The position numbers and the translations under genes were made by a program. From JAHDCJ01 sp039028895 (lineage in GTDB: Bacteria; Bacteroidota; Bacteroidia; Chitinophagales; Saprospiraceae), in NCBI GenBank assembly GCA_039028895.1, contig JBCCHF010000003.1, positions 186,001 through 250,000 of the forward strand: a stretch of DNA of 64,000 nt. Direction: 5' to 3'. Shown here piece after piece: positions 17,132-25,507 of the stretch (position 1 is its first letter; every line of letters begins with the position of its first letter). The notes below the pieces were generated by a model, which did no database searches, was not told the DNA's origin, and was given only the letters and a program-made list of their open reading frames with translations.

Positions 17132-18511
17132 ATGGCTGATAAACCGAGGAATATCATTTTTCTCATCTCTGATAGTCTTCGATTCGATAGCGTTTACGAT
17201 ATCGGCGTAGGCATGCCTTATGTCCAGGAAAACTCCATTGAATTTCTTGAGGCTAGAGCTGCTGGCTGCTGGACGCTCCCGGCTACTGCCTCTATGTTTA
17301 CAGGACTTATGCCACACGAACATGGAGCGACTTCCCAGACCCGAGCAATCCATCTGGGCATTCCAACACTTGCTGAAAAAATGAAATCTGCGGGCTACAA
17401 GACCTACCAGGTTACTGCGAATGTCGCGACAACACATATCTTCGGCCTCAATCGTGGTTTTGATGAAGTACGTCGGATATGGAAACTGGTTGACCCCAAA
17501 TTCAACAAACTTCAGCAGTTAATCGCCCTTGTCGGTAAACCACGGTTACGTCGTAAGCTGATTTCGGGAGATATGCTGATGCAGCGTATGACTGAAGATC
17601 TTGAGTCGGCCAAAACCTGGTTACAATTCACCTACGATGATATTTTTAACGAATGCCGGAAAATCATCAAGGAAAATGAAGCAAAGGGAGAAAGTAGTTT
17701 CATCTTCCTCAACTTGATGGAAACTCACTTTCCATATCACCTGGCGCCGACATTCCAGTTAAGTACCGATGGGATCATAAAAAAGGTGCGAGAAGTGATC
17801 TCGATGTTCCATTACGCCAACCAGACCTTTCTGAAGAAAAAAGGTACGCATATCAAGCCGGATATGATGGAAGTGTTGAAGAATCGGCAAAAAACAGCGT
17901 GGAAATCACTGGCTCCCAATATCGATAACTTTTGCCGGGAGATGCACGAAGATCAAGGCAACCTTGTTGTTTTCGGCTCAGACCACGGTGAAAATTTTGG
18001 CGAGCATGGCTGGATCTACCACTTTAGTAATATCACTGACGCTGGAAATAAAGTGCCTATGTTCTGGTTGCCAGCCAATGGTGAGACGCCTCGAAAAGAG
18101 CATAGCATCGTAAGTACACGACATATCTTCAATAGCTTCCTGCATGAAGTTGGCCTGCCCACAGAAGGGCCGTCAATGGTTCATCACCCGGAAGGTTCGA
18201 AGTCGATTATGCAGTCCTACTGGTACAACAATAGAAACAAAACCCTTGAAAAGTACAAGTTCAACCAGATCTGCTTCCTGTTTAATGACAATCGGTACCT
18301 GATGCGTAATAATGTATGGTATGAAGCACCGTTCAAAACGGGGTACGATGAACCTGACTTTAAACAACTGCCTGCTGACGCCAATCCTTTATACGATTTG
18401 ACGATCGATGCTAAAGACAAACAGGATTATCTCAAGATAATGGGCGATTTCAAAGAATTTTCTTCGAAGATAACATTCGAGAACAGGCCTCATGTTGAGA
18501 TAAAAGCTTAA
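17132..18511 (+). CDS. Sulfatase-fold (alkaline phosphatase superfamily) hydrolase with a Thr in the nucleophile position
   Basis: A 459-residue protein without a signal peptide. The metal site starts with IFLISDSLR (Asp14) and is completed by GSDHGENFGEHGW in the C-terminal half. The catalytic block reads AGCWTLPATASMFTG. True sulfatases need C/S-x-P-x-R for formylglycine; here Thr48 stands two before Pro50 and there is no following Arg, while Cys46 is out of register. Thr is the nucleophile in phosphoethanolamine and phosphoglycerol transferases of this fold. It is therefore more likely a phosphodiesterase or phosphotransferase than a sulfatase. Without a signal peptide it should act in the cytoplasm. 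Neighbours give no substrate. Confidence 0.8.
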   Translation: MADKPRNIIFLISDSLRFDSVYDIGVGMPYVQENSIEFLEARAAGCWTLPATASMFTGLMPHEHGATSQTRAIHLGIPTLAEKMKSAGYKTYQVTANVATTHIFGLNRGFDEVRRIWKLVDPKFNKLQQLIALVGKPRLRRKLISGDMLMQRMTEDLESAKTWLQFTYDDIFNECRKIIKENEAKGESSFIFLNLMETHFPYHLAPTFQLSTDGIIKKVREVISMFHYANQTFLKKKGTHIKPDMMEVLKNRQKTAWKSLAPNIDNFCREMHEDQGNLVVFGSDHGENFGEHGWIYHFSNITDAGNKVPMFWLPANGETPRKEHSIVSTRHIFNSFLHEVGLPTEGPSMVHHPEGSKSIMQSYWYNNRNKTLEKYKFNQICFLFNDNRYLMRNNVWYEAPFKTGYDEPDFKQLPADANPLYDLTIDAKDKQDYLKIMGDFKEFSSKITFENRPHVEIKA

Positions 18512-18547
18512 GGTCTTTTCCCCTTTAAAATTTGACGGGTTAACCTC

Positions 18548-19354
18548 CTAGTTTTGCTTGGTAATATTCAGATCCATTGTAGGATATGGAATACCAATGT
18601 TTTCCCTGTCGAATGCTTTTTTGATTTCCTCGTGAAGGTAGAAGTAGCCATCCCAGTAATGCTCGCTTTTTACCCACATTCTGACGGCAAAATTTACTGA
18701 GCTGTCACCAAGTTCAGTAACGAAAATATCGTGTTGTTGATCTTTCAAACCTACCGGACAAGCATCAATTACTTGTTGGATAACGGTTCTGGCTTTATCA
18801 ATGTCGTCGCCATAGCCAATACCGAAAACGGTGTCAACCCTGATCGTACCCGCTCTGGAAATATTCTCGATAGGTGAGGTGGATAATGGGCCATTGGGCA
18901 AAATAATGGTCTTGTTGTCCAGCGTCAGCAGGATAGTGGAAAAGGCCTGGATCTCTTTTACGACCCCGGTATATCCCATCGCAGAAACAAGTTCACCCAC
19001 TTTAATGGGTTTGAAAACCAGCATAAGCACACCACCTGCAAAGTTGCCCAGGCTGCCCTGTAAAGCCATACCTACAGCAAAGGCCATCGCTGCAATAACA
19101 GCAGCAAATGCAGTGGTGTCAATACCTAAGACTCCGGCAATGGAAATGAGTAACGCAACTTTTAGCAGAATTCCTGTAAGGTTGGTCAGGAAAGGTCGAA
19201 CGGTTTCGTCAACCCCTCTTTTGCTGAGTAAGCTCTTAAGGATATTGACAACGTACCCAATAATCCAGGAACCTACAATCCATGCAAAAAGGGCCATGAG
19301 GATCTTTGGCGAATATTCAATTGCCATATCGATCCATTTTTGGACATCAATCAT
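18548..19354 (-). CDS. Small-conductance mechanosensitive channel (MscS family)
   Basis: A 268-residue inner membrane protein of minimal MscS architecture: three helices (about 15-37, 55-78, 82-110), the last being the Ala/Gly-rich pore helix (AVGMALQGSLGNFAGG), followed by FKPIKVGE and the beta domain with ILLTLDNKTIILPNGPL. The cytoplasmic alpha-beta domain ends near residue 260. It releases solutes on osmotic downshock. Length is close to that of E. coli MscS (286). It lies 56 bases after the S9 peptidase gene in the same direction and may be read from the same promoter. Confidence 0.95.
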   Translation of the reverse strand: MIDVQKWIDMAIEYSPKILMALFAWIVGSWIIGYVVNILKSLLSKRGVDETVRPFLTNLTGILLKVALLISIAGVLGIDTTAFAAVIAAMAFAVGMALQGSLGNFAGGVLMLVFKPIKVGELVSAMGYTGVVKEIQAFSTILLTLDNKTIILPNGPLSTSPIENISRAGTIRVDTVFGIGYGDDIDKARTVIQQVIDACPVGLKDQQHDIFVTELGDSSVNFAVRMWVKSEHYWDGYFYLHEEIKKAFDRENIGIPYPTMDLNITKQN

Positions 19355-19410
19355 ATTATTATGTTTTAGTGTTGACGTTAAAAGTAAGTCGGCTTGTGGG
19401 ATTTTCCACT

Positions 19411-21240
19411 TTAATTGAGGTGTTTATTCAGGAATTTTTCGAGTGCGGCATAAAATTCGAAGCGGTTTTCTTCATTCCTGAAGCCATGCCCTTCATTTTC
19501 TTTTAAAAGATACTCTACATCAATACCCCTTTTCTTGAGTGCCGCCACCATCTGGTCTGATTCGGATTGGGCAACTCGTGGATCTTTGGCCCCCTGGGCT
19601 ATCAGCAAGGGCGCTTTGATCTTATCGACATGAAAAACAGGAGAAGTTGCCTCCATCCTGGCCTTGTCTTTGGCATCGTCAGGATCACCCACCATCTCTT
19701 TCAGCATTTGGAGATACGGTTTCCAATATGGGGGGATAGAGTTCATAAAGGTGAATAGGTTTGAAACCCCTACATAGTCTATTGCACAGGCATACAGGTC
19801 AGGTGTGTAAACTGCCCCGGCGAGCGTCGCATAGCCACCATAACTCCCACCATAAATAGCAATGCGGTCAGGATCGGCGATGCCTTGTTCTATTAACCAG
19901 TTTACACCGTCTGTGATGTCGTCCTGCATCTTTAAACCCCATTCCTTGAATGAGGCTTCCCAGAATTTTCGGCCAAAGCCAGTACTGCCTCTGAAGTTCA
20001 TTTGCATAACAGCATATCCCCGATTGGCGAGAAACTGTACTTCAGGGTTGAAGGTCCAAACGTCTCTGTGCCATGGTCCACCGTGTGGATTGATAACCAC
20101 GGGAAGATTGCGCGCCTCCTGCCCTTTGGGAAGGGTCAGGTAACCATTTATGGTAAGGCCGTCTCTTGACTCATACGCAATCGCCTTCATTTCGGCGAGG
20201 TGATCTTCGTTTAACCAAGGACTGACATCAGTTACTTTTTCAAGCCGATCAATGCTTTGGTCATAAAAGTAGTAAGTGCCCAAAGAGCGGTCACTAAAAG
20301 TTCTGACCAGGAATTTTTCTTCAGCTTTGTCGTGTCCGGCTAAAATCACTTCATAGCCTGGCAGGTCTTTTTCTAGACGTTGTTGTAATGCTGCTCTTTT
20401 ATCGTCAAGGAATTGATACTGGCTCTTTTCGGTGGTATAGGACGCATAAGTCAACACTTTGCGTTTTCGCGACCATGATAAACCGGAAACATCAACTTCT
20501 GCATGTTCGAAAATGACTTCTAGTTCTTTCCCGTTTGCGATATCGAAAATAACTGCGGCGGACTTATCGCGGCCGATATTCGAAATGGCATAGACGTTTT
20601 TGTTGTCAAATGTAAAAAACAAAGGACTCAGGGTTTCCCGAAAGTTAGTGGTCAGTATTTGCTTGAAATTTTCGTGCTCCGTGTCGCGATATAACAAAGT
20701 CGTATTAACACCATCTGCCGTTATGGCTACTCTGAGTTTACCGTCATGATCGGTCATCCAGTTAGTGATATTACCAGGATTTTCAGCGAGCATGGTCAAT
20801 TCACCTGTGGTCACATTTAATCGATAAGGATCAAATATCTGCGGGTCTCTTTTGTTAAGGCCGATAATGATATGCTCATCATCATCAACTAATTCGTCGA
20901 TCATATTGGCCTTCACCCCATCAAATGGTGTCAGGTCGCGATTATTAGTACCGTCGGCGTTAACGCCAAAGATGTGATAGTTCTCATCACCGTCAAAGTC
21001 ACGGGCGTAAAGTAGTCTGGTGTTGGTTTTCCAAAAATATCCGGATACATCACGATCCGTTATTTCGGTGATCCTGGTAACATCGTTTTCATTGTCCTGC
21101 CCCATTTGTCTGACATGTATATTCATGCGTGATTTGTATGGCGCTTTCCATGAAATGTGTGTACCTTCCGGAGAGAGCCTGAAGGCAGTCTGCTCCGGGT
21201 TGCGAAAAAAATCTTTTAGTGGAATAAGTGATGGCGTCAT
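19411..21240 (-). CDS. S9 family (prolyl oligopeptidase-type) serine peptidase
   Basis: A 609-residue peptidase. The N-terminal two thirds form a beta-propeller (repeated blocks such as ISWKAPYKSRMNIHV, GYFWKTNTRLLYARD, YHIFGVNADGTNN). The alpha/beta hydrolase domain (about 355-609) has GGSYGG with nucleophile Ser466, the Asp in QGAKDPRV and the His in NEGHGF. The HGGPW motif before it forms the oxyanion hole. No signal peptide, so it should degrade short peptides in the cytoplasm, like acylaminoacyl peptidases. MscS follows on the same strand. Confidence 0.93.
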   Translation of the reverse strand: MTPSLIPLKDFFRNPEQTAFRLSPEGTHISWKAPYKSRMNIHVRQMGQDNENDVTRITEITDRDVSGYFWKTNTRLLYARDFDGDENYHIFGVNADGTNNRDLTPFDGVKANMIDELVDDDEHIIIGLNKRDPQIFDPYRLNVTTGELTMLAENPGNITNWMTDHDGKLRVAITADGVNTTLLYRDTEHENFKQILTTNFRETLSPLFFTFDNKNVYAISNIGRDKSAAVIFDIANGKELEVIFEHAEVDVSGLSWSRKRKVLTYASYTTEKSQYQFLDDKRAALQQRLEKDLPGYEVILAGHDKAEEKFLVRTFSDRSLGTYYFYDQSIDRLEKVTDVSPWLNEDHLAEMKAIAYESRDGLTINGYLTLPKGQEARNLPVVINPHGGPWHRDVWTFNPEVQFLANRGYAVMQMNFRGSTGFGRKFWEASFKEWGLKMQDDITDGVNWLIEQGIADPDRIAIYGGSYGGYATLAGAVYTPDLYACAIDYVGVSNLFTFMNSIPPYWKPYLQMLKEMVGDPDDAKDKARMEATSPVFHVDKIKAPLLIAQGAKDPRVAQSESDQMVAALKKRGIDVEYLLKENEGHGFRNEENRFEFYAALEKFLNKHLN

Positions 21241-21345
21241 TCTGGCTTGAATTTCTGTGGCGCAAAAGTCTTAATTTTCAAGTTAATCAGCAAATCAAAA
21301 TTTCGAATTAAGATCGGTTTAACCAATTTAGAATATCGCTAAACA

Positions 21346-22098
21346 ATGGAAATAAAACTGACCCTTGACGGGAATGAATATACTTGCGATCTTTCCAATC
21401 CTCTGGATATTTCTATTCCGGTAAGGGATGGGTTGCAAAATGTAAACTGTTTTTACGCTCCACCTGTTGAGTTCAGCCCTGTATTAGCGGGAAATTTTAT
21501 CGGGGATACCCGGCAGGGAGGCGTCGTAAATTTTTTCAATATAAAGATCAATCCTCATGGGAATGGTACTCATACCGAATGCGTGGGGCATATCACAAAG
21601 GAACGCTATTATATTAACGAATGTCTTGACCGCTATATTTTCCCGGCAACGGTAATAAGTGTCTGGCCCACAAAAAACGGAAATGGAGACAGGGTAATAA
21701 CAAAAGACCAGGTGGAGGCATTATTTGATGGAGGAACCCCCGCATTAGTGATCAGGACGCTTCCCAACGACGAACTAAAAAAAGAAATCAATTATTCCGG
21801 GGCAAATCCCCCTTATCTTGACGTTGAAGCCACGGCCTATCTGGTCAGGAAGGGTGTTGACCACTTGTTGATCGACCTGCCTTCTGTTGACAGGGAAGAA
21901 GATGAAGGGGCTCTTGCTTCACACAAAGCTTTTTGGAATTACGAAGGTAGTTTACGAACAAATTGTACGATTTCAGAACTTATTTTCGTTCCGGAAATGA
22001 TCAAAGACGGTATTTATTTGTTAAACATTCAAATTGCCAGCCTGGAGTTGGATGTCAGTCCAAGCAAGCCAATCTTATATGCCCTCACCCCGGACTGA
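21346..22098 (+). CDS. Cyclase family protein (kynurenine formamidase-like metal hydrolase)
   Basis: A 250-residue soluble protein of the PF04199 cyclase fold. The metal motif, normally HxGTHxDxPxH, appears as HGNGTHTECVGH at about residues 66-77, so the Asp is replaced by Glu and the Pro is missing. Other family features are DISIPVRDG near the start, AYLVRKGVDHLLIDLPSVD and HKAFWNYEG. Members hydrolyse formylkynurenine, cyclic amides or lactones; the substrate here cannot be told. No tryptophan-degradation genes are nearby. The gene stands alone, divergent from the S9 peptidase. Confidence 0.78.
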   Translation: MEIKLTLDGNEYTCDLSNPLDISIPVRDGLQNVNCFYAPPVEFSPVLAGNFIGDTRQGGVVNFFNIKINPHGNGTHTECVGHITKERYYINECLDRYIFPATVISVWPTKNGNGDRVITKDQVEALFDGGTPALVIRTLPNDELKKEINYSGANPPYLDVEATAYLVRKGVDHLLIDLPSVDREEDEGALASHKAFWNYEGSLRTNCTISELIFVPEMIKDGIYLLNIQIASLELDVSPSKPILYALTPD

Positions 22099-22151
22099 GC
22101 AGGGTTTGATTCTTGCCTATTCTAGGTTATATTTGTAATGACCGATTTATC

Positions 22152-22826
22152 ATGCTTCAACAATCTTCAACATATTCAGCAAAAATACTCCGGGAGTTCA
22201 AAAATCTGGACCAGGACAACTATCATGCTGTTGTACATTTTTATGAAGAACATGAGCGAGAGATTGCTCAAATTGGGATTGAAGAGCATTTCATTTTACT
22301 GGCCAGCTACATCAATGCATTACATGAGATCGGAATCTACCAAAAAGTATTGGCAAATGCTGACCAGATGCTTCAATATTCTATCATCTACAATATTCAG
22401 TTTCATCAAGGAGAGGATATTTATCTGAAAACATTATTTCAGAAAGCCACGGCGCAGCTGTATACGCATGACTATCCTTCTGCCCAGCATTCACTTGAAC
22501 AGCTGATCAATATTCAACCTAACTATAAACCTTTTCGTAAGTTATTGCTGAAAAGCCTCCTCAGACAGCGGCCTCTAGTCGTTAAAAGAATGTTTGCTTT
22601 CGGGGTTATCCTTTACCTTTTGTCGGTCGTAATGGTGGTTGTTAATATTTTACTGGTGCAGCCATACTACAACGAATTTGTAGGCCTCGCAGAATTTTGG
22701 CGAGGAGTCGTATTTGTTTTAAGTATTTTGGTGTTGGTTATCGGTGAGGTAGCTCACCATCTCAATTGTCGCAGGGCAGCATCACGTATTTACGATGTGG
22801 CTTTACAGAAGAAACACAATAAGTAG
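22152..22826 (+). CDS. Hypothetical membrane protein with an N-terminal helical-repeat region
   Basis: A 224-residue protein I do not recognise. Residues 1-150 look like two or three TPR-type helical pairs (HFILLASYINALHEIGIYQ; LFQKATAQLYTHDYPSAQHSLEQL). Two transmembrane helices follow, near 155-177 and 187-210, and a basic tail ends KKHNK. I chose the ATG at 22152; a TTG at 22113 would add 13 unlikely residues. The layout suggests a cytoplasmic protein-binding domain anchored in the inner membrane. It converges on the small gene at 22846, 19 bases away. Confidence 0.72.
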   Translation: MLQQSSTYSAKILREFKNLDQDNYHAVVHFYEEHEREIAQIGIEEHFILLASYINALHEIGIYQKVLANADQMLQYSIIYNIQFHQGEDIYLKTLFQKATAQLYTHDYPSAQHSLEQLINIQPNYKPFRKLLLKSLLRQRPLVVKRMFAFGVILYLLSVVMVVVNILLVQPYYNEFVGLAEFWRGVVFVLSILVLVIGEVAHHLNCRRAASRIYDVALQKKHNK

Positions 22827-22845
22827 GCTCGTGTGTAATCCTGAT

Positions 22846-23115
22846 TTAGGCAAACATTAGGTTGCGCTGCCCCGAATCAAATGGCCGCTCAATAAGGATT
22901 AATATCTTCTCCATTGACAACTGGTCAAAAGCATTTGCCCGCAATAATTTGCGAACGGCCATGTAGTTGTTGGTATTCAATGATTCACCCATAACCAACA
23001 ATTTTTCAATAGATTCCTGACATTCGTCTATTGCAGCATGGAGCCGTTTGTGCTGAAAGTAGGTGTTATCGCGAACTAAATTCGGGTCAGCCTGGCTTGA
23101 AGAAGAGAAAGACAT
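22846..23115 (-). CDS. Hypothetical small helical protein
   Basis: An 89-residue protein with no recognised family. After a Ser-rich start it is predicted mostly alpha-helical (HKRLHAAIDECQESIEKLL; VRKLLRANAFDQLSMEKILIL). No signal peptide or membrane segment. The ATG and length are plausible, and no better frame covers this region. The 235 bases upstream (23116-23350), between this gene and the oxygenase gene, hold no gene I can support. Confidence 0.5.
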   Translation of the reverse strand: MSFSSSSQADPNLVRDNTYFQHKRLHAAIDECQESIEKLLVMGESLNTNNYMAVRKLLRANAFDQLSMEKILILIERPFDSGQRNLMFA

Positions 23116-23350
23116 AGCATTAATACTGATCCTTTTTTCTCTTGATCGAACCTTTTTCTGGATGATAGACTCCAGGCTGAAGATCGTTTGTGAAATTATT
23201 TGGCTGATAGTGTTATTTTATATTTAAATATTGACTGGAAAGGTTCTTTAATTTGTTGCATGGAGCAATTGTTTTATGTAACAAATTGTGACATTAGAAA
23301 ATTGCCTAATCTTTAAGTGATTTGTCAAGAGTGAGAAAGGGGTACATTCC

Positions 23351-24328
23351 TTAGTTGTCGAGGATTGCGGGCCTTTGGGAGATCTCGTGGTAGCTGATCA
23401 CATTCTCGCAGAAATAGTGGGCGACCATGCTTTTTCGTGTTCTGCCCTGTTCTTTAATTGGGCTGCCTCCGTGCAGTAAATTTGCGTGCCAGATAAGGAC
23501 ATCTCCTTTTTCTGCATGGAAATATTGCTTTTCAAGCTGATGCTGCTTGATCAATTCCTCAATCTTGTCTTCGTAGTGCTTGTACGTGTTGTTACCCAGA
23601 AACCAACGGCCATGCCCAGTGTCGAAATCACCCGACATGATATAAGGCAATTTGTGACTGCCCGGGTAGTAAAAAAGAGGGCCGTTACCAGCATCTGTAT
23701 TTTCAAGCGCTGTCCAGGTGGCAATCAGATAGCCTTTGGGTTCGCTAGTCATATGTATGAAGTCTGAATGGGCTTTCTGTTCACTGCCTTCGATGAAGTT
23801 TATCGTTTGAAATGGATGAATTGGTTCACCCATGATAAAATTGAGTAAATACAACATCTTTTTATTCCTGAAATGTTGCTGGTCGATAAGCCCCGATACT
23901 CTGTGCGCATCCATGACCCTATTGCCGTAATTGAAATCGGTTTTTCCATGGTTGAGGATTTGGTCAACTTCGGTATTCAAGGCTTCTGCTTCTTCGGTGG
24001 TGAAAAACCCTTTGAGGATGATATATCCTTTATCGACCCACTGCCTGAGTTGATTTTTTACCGAATCGTCGAACTGAGCAAATTCAGGGTGAGCTTCAAG
24101 TTTGACCAGGGCATCAGGTCGGTCAAGCCAAGGGGTCTCGCCGACTGATTGTTTAAAATCTGAAGAAGAGATACTGCCAAAAATACTTTTCTTAAGACCG
24201 TGTTTTTCATAAAGCGCCTTATTGCGTTTTAGCTTTTGAGCATTAAGTAAGTTGTTAATGAAGTAGGTGCCCCGGAAACTGCGAAGTATGCCGGTATATT
24301 TTTTGAATATTTCTGGTAAAGAAGCCAT
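23351..24328 (-). CDS. Phytanoyl-CoA dioxygenase (PhyH) family Fe(II)/2-oxoglutarate oxygenase
   Basis: A 325-residue soluble protein with the double-stranded beta-helix fold of PhyH enzymes. The iron-binding HxD is seen in AHSDFIHM, the distal His in WHANLLHGGSPI, and the 2-oxoglutarate-binding Arg in RTRKSMVAHY. The block NGPLFYYPGSHKLPY is typical. The N-terminal 85 residues are outside the core. Such enzymes hydroxylate lipids, small metabolites or nucleotides; the substrate here is unknown. It lies 9 bases downstream of the rhodanese gene. Confidence 0.88.
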   Translation of the reverse strand: MASLPEIFKKYTGILRSFRGTYFINNLLNAQKLKRNKALYEKHGLKKSIFGSISSSDFKQSVGETPWLDRPDALVKLEAHPEFAQFDDSVKNQLRQWVDKGYIILKGFFTTEEAEALNTEVDQILNHGKTDFNYGNRVMDAHRVSGLIDQQHFRNKKMLYLLNFIMGEPIHPFQTINFIEGSEQKAHSDFIHMTSEPKGYLIATWTALENTDAGNGPLFYYPGSHKLPYIMSGDFDTGHGRWFLGNNTYKHYEDKIEELIKQHQLEKQYFHAEKGDVLIWHANLLHGGSPIKEQGRTRKSMVAHYFCENVISYHEISQRPAILDN

Positions 24329-24337
24329 AATGCAAAA

Positions 24338-24850
24338 TTACAAAACCCTTTTTCCTTCACGGAGAAAAAATCCCCAACCTTTTCCATATACATGCAGGCT
24401 GTCTGTTTCCATACCATTCCGGTAAACGGGAAAACCTTTATTCTTCCAATTAAAAATACCGCCATAAATATTGTGAACATTTGAAAATCCGACCTTTAGC
24501 AACTGTTCTCCTATTTTTTCACTCCGATAACCAACAGAACAATAAACAAGGATGGCCGTGTCTTTCGGAAAATGTAAGGTTTGGTCAAGATTGAAGTCTG
24601 AATATCCAACCCAAACCGCATTTTTGATATGGCTTACAACAAATTCGTGTTGTTCGCGGGTATCCAAAATCAGGTAGTTGTCAGCCAGTTCAGGAACTGG
24701 CGATATTTGTTCGACAGTATCCTGGTAAAGAAAATACAGGAATACATGGTAGGTCATAGAGGGAAAGCTTAACAAAATAGCAACGACAAATACGATCCCT
24801 AAGATTATGTTAATGAAAATCCTGCTGTGTTTTTTTGTTCTCAAATTCAT
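24338..24850 (-). CDS. Membrane-anchored rhodanese-domain protein
   Basis: A 170-residue protein with one N-terminal transmembrane helix (about residues 10-32, basic before it, so the domain should face the periplasm). The rhodanese domain covers about 50-150: YLILDTREQHEF, HIKNAVWVGY, and the active-site loop YCSVGYRSE, whose Cys would carry the persulfide. The CxxxxR loop is intact, so sulfur transfer is possible. The PhyH gene follows 9 bases later in what looks like a two-gene operon; any functional link is inference. Confidence 0.88.
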   Translation of the reverse strand: MNLRTKKHSRIFINIILGIVFVVAILLSFPSMTYHVFLYFLYQDTVEQISPVPELADNYLILDTREQHEFVVSHIKNAVWVGYSDFNLDQTLHFPKDTAILVYCSVGYRSEKIGEQLLKVGFSNVHNIYGGIFNWKNKGFPVYRNGMETDSLHVYGKGWGFFLREGKRVL

Positions 24851-24869
24851 TTAACTTGCGGCATTGTAA

Positions 24870-24877
24870 CAAAATTA
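24870..24877 (-). promoter_or_regulatory. Candidate -7 box for the rhodanese / PhyH pair
   Basis: On the minus strand TAATTTTG fits TAnnTTTG exactly, 19 bases before the rhodanese ATG. Nineteen bases further upstream is TTTC, one base off the -33 TTTG. Confidence 0.33.
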
Positions 24878-24894
24878 GCTAAATAGCCAGGCTC

Positions 24895-25506
24895 TTGAAA
24901 CTTATACTTGAAGGGATATCACTTGGACTTTTGCTTAGCATTATGGTTGGCCCAATTTTCTTTGCGATGTCTCAATTGGCAATTGAGAGAGGATTCAGGG
25001 CTGGGATGACGCTAAATTTGGGGGTTTGGTTAAGTGATGTTGCCTATATTCTCGTCGTTTATTTTGGGTTACAGCAGTTCGCTGACGGACCACATTTTAA
25101 AGTGGTCATGGGTACTATTGGGGGATCAATCCTTATGCTTTTTGGTATTGGCATGATTGTCAGCAAGGTTAAAGTTGGTGCTGATTACCAGAGCAGTATG
25201 AAGGACTACTGGAGTTACTTTATGAAGGGTGTGGCAATTAATACCGTCAACCCGTTCGTTTTCTTCTTATGGATCGGTGTTACCACAGCCATGATTGACC
25301 GAGACATGAGTCGTGAGCAGTGTCTGATCTATTTCTGCAGCATCATGTTTACAGTTGCGTTTATTGACGTTTTGAAGACTTATCTGGCTAAAAAGATCCG
25401 CGATTTTCTGAAGGTCCACCATCTGGTTTGGGTGCGTCGCATAAGCGGTATCGGACTTATTGTTTTTGGGGTTTATATTATCCTTAGAGTCTATCTGGAG
25501 GGGTGA
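24895..25506 (+). CDS. LysE family amino-acid exporter-like protein
   Basis: A 203-residue inner membrane protein with about six helices and the LysE/RhtB signature: GLLLSIMVGPIFFAMSQLAIERGFRAGM at the start (read here in two overlapping parts), LNLGVWLSDVAYI, and NTVNPFVFFLWIGV in the middle. Members export amino acids or related metabolites using the proton gradient. The start is TTG, since the conserved N-terminus begins there and no ATG is in frame nearby. The stop is one base from the stop of the convergent PurF-like gene, with no terminator between. Confidence 0.86.
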   Translation: MKLILEGISLGLLLSIMVGPIFFAMSQLAIERGFRAGMTLNLGVWLSDVAYILVVYFGLQQFADGPHFKVVMGTIGGSILMLFGIGMIVSKVKVGADYQSSMKDYWSYFMKGVAINTVNPFVFFLWIGVTTAMIDRDMSREQCLIYFCSIMFTVAFIDVLKTYLAKKIRDFLKVHHLVWVRRISGIGLIVFGVYIILRVYLEG

Positions 25507-25507
25507 A

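Noticed and set aside
17132..18511. A formylglycine-dependent sulfatase
   Set aside because: The C/S-x-P-x-R motif is not present in register; Cys46 is four, not two, residues before the Pro.
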